From the NCBI RefSeq assembly GCF_020682705.1, contig NZ_JAGTTN010000003.1:186001-250000 (forward strand): DNA of 64,000 nt, written 5' to 3'. The notes beneath the pieces are model-generated. The model was not told the DNA's origin. It worked only from the letters and a program-made list of their open reading frames with translations, and searched no databases. The stretch comes from Microbacterium allomyrinae. Lineage in GTDB: Bacteria > Actinomycetota > Actinomycetes > Actinomycetales > Microbacteriaceae. The first letter of the stretch is position 1, and every line of letters starts with the position of its first letter. Below are positions 30,859-38,339 of this stretch, one piece after another. A program made the position numbers and the translations under genes.

Positions 30859-31797
30859 ATGGATGTCGTCACCCTCGGCGAGGCGCTCGTCGCCATCCGC
30901 GCCCACGGCCGCCTCGCCCTCGCCGACCCGCTCCACGCATCGCCCGCCGGCGCCGAGATGAACGTGGCGATCGGTCTCTCGCGCCTCGGTCACCGGGCCG
31001 CGTGGGTCGGCGTGCTCGGCGCCGACCCGGCCGGCGACCTCGTCGCGCGCACGCTGCGCGCCGAGAGCGTCGACATCGGAGGGGTGAGGCGTGATGAGTC
31101 CGCACCCACGGGCCTCATGCTCGTCGACATGCCCGCGGCGCTCGCGCCGACCGTGACGTATCACCGTCGCGCTTCCGCGGGCTCGCGGCTGAGCCCCGCC
31201 GACGTGGTGCCGCTCGCCGCGACCGCGGCGCGCATCTGGCATCTCAGCGGCATCACCCCGGCGCTGTCCGAGTCCGCGCACGCGGCGACGGCGGCGGCGT
31301 TCGAGGTCGCCCGTGAGACCTCCGCGCTCGTGTCGTTCGACGTCAACTACCGGGGGAAGCTGTGGGACCGCGCCGCAGCAGCGGCGGCTCTCGCCCCGCT
31401 CGCCCGCCGCGCCGACATCGTCGTGGCCTCGGAGGACGAGCTCGATCTCGTCGCCGACGGGGTGAACGAGGCGGAGCGGGTCGCGCGGCTGCTGGATGCC
31501 GGAGTGCGCGAGGTCGTCGTCAAGCGCGGCATCCACGGCGCGACGCTCTTCGACGTCGGCGGCGCCGTCTCGTGCCCCGCGCACGCGATCACGCAGGTGA
31601 ACAGCATCGGCGCCGGCGACGCCTTCACCGCCGGCTACCTGTCGGGTGTACTCGACGACCTGCCGGTCGCGCAGCGACTGCACCGCGGAGCACTCTGCGG
31701 AGCCCTGGCCGTCAGCGGTGCGGGCGACTGGGAGCAGGCGCCCACGCGCGCCGATCTCGCGCTGCTCGAAGCGGCCTCGGGTGACGCCGTCCGCTGA
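30859..31797 (+). CDS. PfkB-family 2-keto-3-deoxygalactonate/gluconate kinase
   Basis: 312 residues, 3 bp after the aldolase stop. Ribokinase/PfkB fold: GEALVAIR start, GAEMNVAIGLSRLG, NYRGKLW and the catalytic GAGDAFTAGYLSG. KDG-kinase-like in overall pattern and completes the Doudoroff route between dehydratase and aldolase. E. coli DgoK belongs to a different family, so this is a functional substitute (non-orthologous replacement). Confidence 0.85.
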   Translation: MDVVTLGEALVAIRAHGRLALADPLHASPAGAEMNVAIGLSRLGHRAAWVGVLGADPAGDLVARTLRAESVDIGGVRRDESAPTGLMLVDMPAALAPTVTYHRRASAGSRLSPADVVPLAATAARIWHLSGITPALSESAHAATAAAFEVARETSALVSFDVNYRGKLWDRAAAAAALAPLARRADIVVASEDELDLVADGVNEAERVARLLDAGVREVVVKRGIHGATLFDVGGAVSCPAHAITQVNSIGAGDAFTAGYLSGVLDDLPVAQRLHRGALCGALAVSGAGDWEQAPTRADLALLEAASGDAVR

Positions 31798-31871
31798 CCG
31801 GGACGGCTCCGACGGAGCACGCGTCCACCTCACGCATAGACGAGGCACCGGGACCGTCCAGACTCGGTTCC

Positions 31872-31884
31872 TACGCTCGAGGCC
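31872..31884 (+). promoter_or_regulatory. Leaderless-type promoter of the PASTA penicillin-binding protein
   Basis: TACGCT (31872-31877), 7 bp, then ATG 31885. CGAGG in the gap is too close to act well as a ribosome site. Confidence 0.4.
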
Positions 31885-34500
31885 ATGCCCGATTCCTCAC
31901 GCCGGACGAAGGGAATCCTCGGTGGCCTCGCCGGCCTGGTCGGCCTCAGCGCTCTCACGGGCGTTCTCGTCGCCGTGACCGTCACGCCCGCAGTCGCCCT
32001 GGCGAGCACCGCGGCCTCGCAGGCGATCACCCTGTTCGACAATCTCCCCAGCACGCTCGAGATCGACGCGCTGATGGTGCCGAGCAACTTCTACGCCACC
32101 GATCCCGACACCGGCGAGCAGGTGCTGCTCGCGAAGTTCCTCGAGCAGGATCGCACCCCGGTCGCGTACGACCAGGTCGCCTCGGTGATGTACGACGCGA
32201 TCCTGTCGAGCGAGGACCCGCGCTACTACGACCACGGCGGAGTGGACATCATCGGCACCACCCGCGCCATGCTGTCCAACCTCAGCGGCGGAGGGGCGAC
32301 GCAGGGCGGGTCGACGATCAGCCAGCAGTACGTCAAGAACGTGCTGGTGCAGCAGTGCGAGGCGACCGCGCCGACGCAGGAGGAGGAGTACGACTGCTGG
32401 TCGCAGGCCACGACGGCCGACGGCACCGAAGGCGTCGAGCGCAAGCTGCAGGAGATGCGGTACGCGATCGCCCTGGAGCAGACGTACTCGAAGGATGAGA
32501 TCCTCATCGGCTACCTCAACATCGCCAACTTCGGCGGCACCACGTACGGGATCGAGGCCGCCGCACGCTACTACTTCGGCACGACGGCCGCACAGCTGAC
32601 GCTGGGGCAATCCGCAACGCTCGCCGGCATGGTGCAGAACCCCAACACCTACCGGGTCGATCGCACCGGCGGTTCGATCGTGAACGCGGACGGCAGCGCG
32701 GTGAACAAGGCGCCCGACGGCTCGGTGGACGATGCCGTGGACGGCCAGCTCGCGGCCCTCGACTCGCTGCTGGCCGACGCAACGATCACGCAGGAGCAGT
32801 ACCTCGCCGCCGCGGACGGATACACGTCGACCAAGGGGCGTCAGCTGTATGTGCTCAGCCGCATGCTCAGCGACGGCACGATCACGAACGACCAGTACGT
32901 CGCGGCCGCGGTCGAGCCGATCACCCCGGTCATCACGCCCACGGTCACCGGCTGCGCTGCCGCCGGCGGTGCCGCGTACTTCTGTCAGTACGTCAAGGAC
33001 ACCATCCTGAACGACCCGGCGTTCGGCGAGACCGCCGCCGATCGACTCCTCACCCTGCAGCGCGGCGGCCTCAACGTCTACACCACCCTCGACGCGCGTC
33101 TGCAGACTGCCGCCGAGACCGCGATGACGACGTACGCGCCGACCTCCGCGACGATGCCGACCACCAGCGGCGCCGCCACCGGCCGGTTCGGGTCCACCAC
33201 GGTGAGCATCGAGGCGTCGACCGGCCGCATCCTCTCGATCGCGCAGAACACGACCTTCAGCGAGGACGCCGCCGACTCCGACGATGCGAACTACTCGTCG
33301 CTCGTCTTCGCCGGCGACCTCGACGTCGGCGGATCGAGCGGTTTCAACGCGGGCTCGACGTTCAAGCTGTTCACCCTGCTCGACTGGCTGGAGCAGGGCC
33401 ATTCGCTGAACGAGTCCCTCGACGGGCGGCTGCGAGTGTTCGACCAGCTCACGAACTCGTGCGAGGGCGACTGGGAGAATACGTCCAACACGCTCGTGAA
33501 CAACTTCGGCAAGGCCGCCGGCCGTGTCGGCACCCCGCTCCAGTTCACGGCATCGTCGCTGAACACGGGCTACTTCGCAATGGCCGAGAAGCTCGACCTG
33601 TGCGACATCCAGAACGTCGCCGCACGCCTCGGCGTCACGCAGGCCGACGGCGAGCCCGTCACGATGGACAACCTCAACTCGATCATCGGCACCGCCGCCG
33701 TCTCGCCGATCGCGATGGCCGCCGCCTATGCCACCGTCGCGAACGGGGGCACGTACTGCGAACCGCAGGCGATCGATCGGGTGACGGATGCCGAGGGCAA
33801 CGAGATCGCGACGCCCGAACGCTCCTGCACGCAGGCCCTGACGCCCGAGATCGCGTCGACCGCGGCGTACGCCCTCCAGTCCGTGATGGCCGCGGGCGGC
33901 AGCGGGGCGGCCGGCAACCCGAGCGACGGCACCGCCGTGCTCGGCAAGACAGGCACCCACGAGGCCTGGCAGACCTGGCTCATCGAGTCGAGCACCAAGG
34001 TGACCACCGCGACGTGGGCGGGCAACGTGCAAGGCGGCGGAGACGTCTTCAACACCTGGCAGGGCGCGACGCGGCTGTCCGACATCCGCTATCGCATCGG
34101 CAGGGCGGTGCAGACCGCCGCGAACGACGCGTACGGCGGCGATGCGTTCCCCAGCCCCGACGCGACCCTGACCAGGACGTCGCAGGCGACGCTCCCCGAT
34201 GTCACCGGGCTGAGCGTGGCGGATGCGCAGAACCGTCTCGAAGTCGCGGGCTTCACCGTGCGAGTGGGCGATCCGGTCGACTCCGACGTCGCAGCGGGAC
34301 TCGTCGCCGCACAGGACCCCGGAGCGGGCCGCGTGTCCGCCGGGGCCACGGTCACCATCCGGGCGAGCACCGGGACTCGCACGACCGCGCCCGAGGACGG
34401 CGACGGCGACGACGACGACGACGGCGACGATGGCAGCGGCGGCGAGACCGACACAGGTACCCCGGGCGGCACCGGCGGCGAGGGCAGCGGCGGCGGCTGA
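31885..34500 (+). CDS. Bifunctional penicillin-binding protein with PASTA domain
   Basis: 871 residues. An N-terminal membrane anchor is followed by a GT51 glycosyltransferase domain (SSEDPRYYDHGGVD, GGSTISQQYVKNVL, QTYSKDEILIGYLN) and a transpeptidase domain with all three motifs: STFK (SxxK), SLN (SxN) and GKTGTHE. One PASTA domain (LPDVTGLSVADAQNRLEVAGF) and an Asp/Gly-rich tail end it. It polymerises and cross-links peptidoglycan outside the cell. The short inserts with Cys pairs (QQCEATAPTQEEEYDC) occur in the actinobacterial PonA subgroup. Confidence 0.93.
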   Translation: MPDSSRRTKGILGGLAGLVGLSALTGVLVAVTVTPAVALASTAASQAITLFDNLPSTLEIDALMVPSNFYATDPDTGEQVLLAKFLEQDRTPVAYDQVASVMYDAILSSEDPRYYDHGGVDIIGTTRAMLSNLSGGGATQGGSTISQQYVKNVLVQQCEATAPTQEEEYDCWSQATTADGTEGVERKLQEMRYAIALEQTYSKDEILIGYLNIANFGGTTYGIEAAARYYFGTTAAQLTLGQSATLAGMVQNPNTYRVDRTGGSIVNADGSAVNKAPDGSVDDAVDGQLAALDSLLADATITQEQYLAAADGYTSTKGRQLYVLSRMLSDGTITNDQYVAAAVEPITPVITPTVTGCAAAGGAAYFCQYVKDTILNDPAFGETAADRLLTLQRGGLNVYTTLDARLQTAAETAMTTYAPTSATMPTTSGAATGRFGSTTVSIEASTGRILSIAQNTTFSEDAADSDDANYSSLVFAGDLDVGGSSGFNAGSTFKLFTLLDWLEQGHSLNESLDGRLRVFDQLTNSCEGDWENTSNTLVNNFGKAAGRVGTPLQFTASSLNTGYFAMAEKLDLCDIQNVAARLGVTQADGEPVTMDNLNSIIGTAAVSPIAMAAAYATVANGGTYCEPQAIDRVTDAEGNEIATPERSCTQALTPEIASTAAYALQSVMAAGGSGAAGNPSDGTAVLGKTGTHEAWQTWLIESSTKVTTATWAGNVQGGGDVFNTWQGATRLSDIRYRIGRAVQTAANDAYGGDAFPSPDATLTRTSQATLPDVTGLSVADAQNRLEVAGFTVRVGDPVDSDVAAGLVAAQDPGAGRVSAGATVTIRASTGTRTTAPEDGDGDDDDDGDDGSGGETDTGTPGGTGGEGSGGG

Positions 34501-34515
34501 CACCGCATGGACGAG

Positions 34516-34540
34516 CGGATGCCGCGACCCGCGGCATCCG
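34516..34540 (+). terminator. Terminator after the penicillin-binding protein
   Basis: A perfect 11-bp stem (CGGATGCCGCG and complement) with a 3-nt loop, 15 bp past the stop, followed by TTCAGTCGCGTTCTTCG. Confidence 0.75.
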
Positions 34541-34626
34541 TTCAGTCGCGTTCTTCGAGCCAGCGGCGAGTCGGCGGCGGCCCCCGTGATGGGCTCGTTC
34601 ACCGCTCCGCCTGAGAGGATCTCTTC

Positions 34627-34668
34627 ATGGGCTTCTCGAATCGCAGAGCATCGGCGCTGACGCCGTGA
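34627..34668 (+). CDS. 13-codon mini-ORF ahead of the acyltransferase-toroid gene
   Basis: ATG at 34627 encodes MGFSNRRASALTP; its TGA overlaps the GTG of the next gene (GTGA). GAGGAT lies 6 bp before the ATG, the leaderless spacing seen at other genes here. The downstream GTG has no ribosome site of its own, so translation of the mini-ORF and re-initiation is the simplest reading. Confidence 0.45.
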   Translation: MGFSNRRASALTP

Positions 34669-36344
34669 CCCCCACGATCGACGCGCACGAATTCTCACCC
34701 TGGGACTTCTGGCAGGATGCTTCGGCGGACGCCCGCGACACGCAGATCGCCGTGCAGCGCGCTCTGGCCGAAGGCCGGCCAGACCATGTGATCGGCGAGC
34801 GCTGCTTCGTCTCCGAGCTCGCCTCGATCGACAACGACGCGCTGCGCCTCGGCGACCGCACCTACGTCGCCGCCGGCGCCTATCTCACCGGCGATCTGAC
34901 CACCGGCGCCGACTGCAGCATCAATCCCTACACGGTGATCCGCGGACGCGTCACGATGGGCGATGCGGTGCGCATCGGCGCCCACACGTCGATCCTCGGC
35001 TTCAACCACTCCTTGGAGCCCGGCACGCCGGTGTTCCGCCAGCCGCTGACGTCGAAGGGGATCGTCATCGGCGACGATGTCTGGATCGGCTCGCACGTGG
35101 TGATCCTCGACGGCATCCGCATCGGCGATCACTCGGTGCTCGCCGCCGGCGCCGTGGTGACGAAGGATGTTCCGGCCGGCGCGATCGTCGGCGGAAACCC
35201 TGCGAAGTTCATCCGCTGGCGCGTGGAGCCCGAGGGCGCCGCCGGCGTGGCGGCGACAGGCGCTGCCGCCGGGCTCGCCGCGCGCGTGACGGAACTCGCC
35301 GAACGGGCGCGAGCCGAGGCATCCGCTGTTCTGGACCGCTCGTGGCGAGACGATCTGCAGCTGTTCGCCGACCGCCCCGGCACCGTGCCGACGGTGCGCG
35401 CGCAGGCCGACGCGGTCGAGATCTCCGACCTGCTGCGAGGGGCGCCGCCCGCGCAGGCGCCGGTGTCCACTCAGATCGCACGACTGCAGAACTGGCAGGA
35501 TGCCGCGACCGGCGCCGTCGCACCGCTCGGGCCCGACGGGCGCCAGCTGAGCGGGCTGGGGTTCTCGAACGACGACGTCGCGTACCACGTGCTGAGCACC
35601 GGCTACGCGCTCGACCTGCTCGGTTCCGCCTTTCCGGCACCACTCACGTGGGTGACCGAGGCGAGCGCCGAGAGCGTCGTCGCGTTCTGTGAGAGCCTGC
35701 CGTGGCAGACGGATGCGTGGGGCGCCGGGCATCACGTCGACGGTTTCGGCACGGCACTGCTCTGGACGCGGCGCGCGGGCATCCCGGTGCCGGCGGGTGT
35801 CGCCGAGGCGCTGTTCGGGTGGCTGCTCACGCACGCCGACCCGCAGACCGGCATGTGGGGCTCGGCCACCGCCGAGGACGGCCTGCTTCCCGTCGTCAAC
35901 GGCTTCTACCGTGCCTCGCGGGGCACCTTCGCACAGTTCGGGATGCCACTTGCCTACCCCGAGCGGATCGTCGACACGGTGCTGCGCCACGCCCGCGACC
36001 CGCGGTGGTTCGCGCCGGGCGCGCGCAACGCCTGCAACGTTCTCGACGTCGCGCATCCGCTGTGGCTGACGCGCGGGTCGGGGTATCGCACCGAAGAGGT
36101 GCGATCGCTGGCGTCGCAGCTTCTCTCGGATGCCCTCACCACCTGGGTGCCGGGCGCGGGGTTCGCATTCCGCGAGCCGGGCCCCGCCACGCACGGACTG
36201 GCCGAGACCGAGCCCGGGCTGCAGGGCACCGAGATGTGGCTGGCGATCCTCTGGTACCTCACCGACCTCGCGGGAGTCTCGAGCGCGCTCGGATACCGGC
36301 CCCGAGGGGTTCACCGGCCCGAGCCGGCGGCCTCGCTCGGGTAG
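34665..36344 (+). CDS. Hexapeptide acyltransferase fused to an alpha-toroid domain
   Basis: 559 residues. The N-terminal third is a left-handed beta-helix acyltransferase: repeated IGDxVxIG hexapeptides (INPYTVIRGRVTMGDAVRIG, GDDVWIGSHVVILDGIRIG) and the xAT ending AGAVVTKDVPAGAIVGGNPAK. After an Ala/Glu helix, residues about 250-550 resemble the alpha/alpha toroid of terpene cyclases and prenyltransferases (GFGTALLWTRRAG, TGMWGSATAEDGLLPVVNGFY, HPLWLTRG). No DxDD motif is seen, so cyclase activity is unsupported. An O-acetyltransferase for a wall polymer or glycan, with the toroid binding the acceptor, is a guess. Confidence 0.75.
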   Translation: MTPTIDAHEFSPWDFWQDASADARDTQIAVQRALAEGRPDHVIGERCFVSELASIDNDALRLGDRTYVAAGAYLTGDLTTGADCSINPYTVIRGRVTMGDAVRIGAHTSILGFNHSLEPGTPVFRQPLTSKGIVIGDDVWIGSHVVILDGIRIGDHSVLAAGAVVTKDVPAGAIVGGNPAKFIRWRVEPEGAAGVAATGAAAGLAARVTELAERARAEASAVLDRSWRDDLQLFADRPGTVPTVRAQADAVEISDLLRGAPPAQAPVSTQIARLQNWQDAATGAVAPLGPDGRQLSGLGFSNDDVAYHVLSTGYALDLLGSAFPAPLTWVTEASAESVVAFCESLPWQTDAWGAGHHVDGFGTALLWTRRAGIPVPAGVAEALFGWLLTHADPQTGMWGSATAEDGLLPVVNGFYRASRGTFAQFGMPLAYPERIVDTVLRHARDPRWFAPGARNACNVLDVAHPLWLTRGSGYRTEEVRSLASQLLSDALTTWVPGAGFAFREPGPATHGLAETEPGLQGTEMWLAILWYLTDLAGVSSALGYRPRGVHRPEPAASLG

Positions 36345-36420
36345 GGCGGCTGGCCCGTCGGGGGGCTCGCGGTGGCGAGCTCGCGTCGAACTGAACTCGC
36401 GGCGGCCGCGGCGCCGTCGC

Positions 36421-36432
36421 TAGGCTCCGAGC
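36421..36432 (+). promoter_or_regulatory. Leaderless-type promoter
   Basis: TAGGCT (36421-36426), 6 bp, GTG 36433; no ribosome site. Confidence 0.45.
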
Positions 36433-36783
36433 GTGAGCAGCGCCGCCGTCCGACCGCAGGGATGGGCGGTGCTGGGCGCGGTGACCGCGCTGGCGCTGCT
36501 CCTGATGCTGTGGGCAGTGAGCAAGCCCGCGATCTGCGCGGCGGTCGACCCGCCGATGGGATCGTGCAGTCAGCAATCACGGATCCTGCCGGCGACGATC
36601 GGCGCGCTGGTCGTCCTCGTACTCGCGGCGGCGACCGTGCTCCTCGCCCTGCGAAGCCGTGGCCGCCGAGAGGGCGTCAGCCGCGCGGAGGGCATCGTCG
36701 CCGGCGGCACGATGTTGATCGCCGTCGTCGGGATCGTGTTCGTGATCGTCGTGCTCTTCAGCGCCGGGTTCTCATTGCCCTGA
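36433..36783 (+). CDS. Small membrane protein, three predicted helices
   Basis: 116 residues. Helices near 12-30, 53-73 and 88-110 are separated by a short loop with two Cys (AICAAVDPPMGSC) that could form a disulfide outside the cell, and by an RSRGRREG cytoplasmic loop. I do not recognise a family. It stands alone, convergent with the lipoprotein at 36830. Confidence 0.65.
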   Translation: MSSAAVRPQGWAVLGAVTALALLLMLWAVSKPAICAAVDPPMGSCSQQSRILPATIGALVVLVLAAATVLLALRSRGRREGVSRAEGIVAGGTMLIAVVGIVFVIVVLFSAGFSLP

Positions 36784-36829
36784 CGGGACGGGGTCGGCGC
36801 GGCGCGGCATCCGCGCGGTCGGCGTGAAT

Positions 36830-37297
36830 TCACGGGGCGTCGGGCCACGCGCTCGGAACACCGCCACCGGGAGCCGCCGGCGCTATGCCCTGTACGGGGC
36901 TGAGGCCCTGCCACTCGTCGGCATCGCCCGAGAGGAACACGATCGCGACGTCGAACTCGGTCGCCTCGTCGAACGGGTCCCGTCCGAAGTACGCAGGCCC
37001 CGCACCACACCCACTCGGAATCGAGGTGACGTCGATCCGACCAGGTCCGTCACCCTTGATCCACTCGTCGACCTCGACCACCCACACGTTCGCGTCGGTC
37101 CCGAACATCGGCACCGTGCGTGCGCGTTCGACGACACGACCCGAAATCACGGCAGTCGCAGCATCCGCGGCATCCTCAGGCGTGTCGTAGCCTGCCCAAC
37201 TCGGACAGGCGACGCCCTGGACGCATCCGGTTAGCGAGACCGTCGAGAGGACGAGCGCGGCCATGACCACCGCAGTGATCCGTCGGGGTGCGCGCAT
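36830..37297 (-). CDS. Small lipoprotein of unknown function
   Basis: 155 residues. A signal peptide ends at lipobox SLTGC. The mature domain is a compact beta-rich fold (TAVISGRVVERARTV, WVVEVDEWIKGDGPGRIDVTS) with a Cys and FDVAIVFLSGD, similar in pattern to small exported proteins of Actinobacteria. CATACT lies 6 bp before ATG. A 12-bp C/G homopolymer starts 25 bp upstream of the start and may affect its expression. Confidence 0.75.
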   Translation of the reverse strand: MRAPRRITAVVMAALVLSTVSLTGCVQGVACPSWAGYDTPEDAADAATAVISGRVVERARTVPMFGTDANVWVVEVDEWIKGDGPGRIDVTSIPSGCGAGPAYFGRDPFDEATEFDVAIVFLSGDADEWQGLSPVQGIAPAAPGGGVPSAWPDAP

Positions 37298-37321
37298 GTG
37301 ACGAGTATGGACCGCTCGTTA

Positions 37322-37333
37322 CCCCCCCCCCCC
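37322..37333. repeat. Homopolymer C(12) tract
   Basis: Twelve consecutive C residues just upstream of the lipoprotein start (G tract on its coding strand). Tracts this long are prone to slippage and sequencing error. Confidence 0.85.
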
Positions 37334-37428
37334 GTAATGGGAGACCGCGCGCGCGGCGCGTGGGGGCCCTATGTCTTTCGTCACGTCTCCAGGCGCCCGA
37401 GTCTGAGGTGGCTGGCAGGATCTGACGC

Positions 37429-37749
37429 ATGGATATCGCTGAGCTGCAGGCCGAGGTTGAGTCGGTGTCGACGGTCTATGCCGAGCGGCACGACATCACT
37501 CGCAGCGACGACTGGTTCATTCTCAAGCTCGGTGAGGAGGTCGGTGAGCTGACGCAGGCGTATCTCGCGAGGTCGGGGCAAGCTCGAGACAAGGGCCGTA
37601 GCGAGCCGCAGCTGGAGGAGGACTTCCGCGCGGAGTTGTCAGACGTTCTGGCGCAGGTGTTGTTGGTCGCGCATCGCTTCAGCATCGACCTGGAGTCGGA
37701 AGTCGCTCGCAAGTGGCTCGTCTGGAAGCCGGAGCAAGCTGGCTCCTAG
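37429..37749 (+). CDS. MazG-like nucleotide pyrophosphohydrolase
   Basis: 106 residues, single MazG domain. Metal-binding EExxE is seen in LGEEVGELTQAYLA and the matching ExxD in AELSDVLAQVLL. All-alpha NTP-PPases of this size hydrolyse nucleoside triphosphates, often non-canonical ones. CAGGAT 7 bp before the ATG suggests a leaderless start. It stands alone. Confidence 0.85.
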   Translation: MDIAELQAEVESVSTVYAERHDITRSDDWFILKLGEEVGELTQAYLARSGQARDKGRSEPQLEEDFRAELSDVLAQVLLVAHRFSIDLESEVARKWLVWKPEQAGS

Positions 37750-37854
37750 GCCACAATCAGTCGGACTGGCGGCTGGTAGAGGATACCGATGACCTGTCAG
37801 CCGTCTTCGAAGCGGCCTGAAGAGCGAAGCCGCTGGGGCGGAAACGCAGAGAGG

Positions 37855-38097
37855 CTAAGACTGGTCGCTGATCACCAGTGAAGCGGTCCTACGTCCTACT
37901 GCCATCCAAGAAATCGAACCAAGCACCGGCACGAACAGCACGACGAGAACCCAAATCAACGCCTGCAGTGACGTGAGCCTCTGAGCGGAACGGGCGAGCG
38001 AGATCAAAGCGACGATGGTGAGCGCAATGACGGCAACAGCGACTACTGACCACGCGATGTCAAACCCCGCGGGAATCAAAGGGTTCTGCTCGTCCAT
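37855..38097 (-). CDS. PLDc_N-type small membrane protein
   Basis: 80 residues with two membrane helices. WVLVVLFVPVLGSISWMAVGRR matches the conserved second helix of the phospholipase D-nuclease N-terminal (PLDc_N) family found at the start of cardiolipin synthases and as stand-alone proteins. TAGGCT 6 bp before the ATG indicates a leaderless promoter. Stand-alone copies have no established role. Confidence 0.75.
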   Translation of the reverse strand: MDEQNPLIPAGFDIAWSVVAVAVIALTIVALISLARSAQRLTSLQALIWVLVVLFVPVLGSISWMAVGRRTASLVISDQS

Positions 38098-38321
38098 ACC
38101 TCAAGCCTACCGACGCCGCGTTCAGCGTTGCCCTACGTCCTTCTGGGCAACGAAGAAGTAGCGGAGGCGCAAGGGGCGGGTGAGCGAGGCGGAGTGGGCA
38201 AGGCGGAGTGGGCAAGGCAGGGTGTGCTCACCGCGCAGCGAAACGGCCTGCGCAACCGTTACGCCTTCGTGACTTCACCTCGCCTCGAAGCGTCGCGTTC
38301 GCCGGGTGGAATGTCGGAGGA

Positions 38322-38339
38322 CATTCGTATATTTGTTCT
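38322..38339 (+). promoter_or_regulatory. Promoter and SOS-box-like site of the HNH gene
   Basis: TATATT (38328-38333) is 6 bp before ATG 38340. The surrounding TTCGTATATTTGTTCT resembles the actinobacterial LexA palindrome TCGAAC-N4-GTTCGA, with an intact GTTC half-site and imperfect left half. Confidence 0.4.

Noticed and set aside
34381..34498. Acidic Asp/Gly-rich repeat at the end of the penicillin-binding protein as a separate element
   Set aside because: It is an in-frame disordered tail, common in this PBP group.
31897..34698. 933-codon minus-strand frame opposite the penicillin-binding protein
   Set aside because: Shadow of a clear PBP gene; no motif, and composition is artefactual.
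38182..38215. Two-copy short repeat GCGGAGTGGGCAAG upstream of the HNH gene
   Set aside because: Only two units and no link to a gene or structure; too little to call a repeat element.
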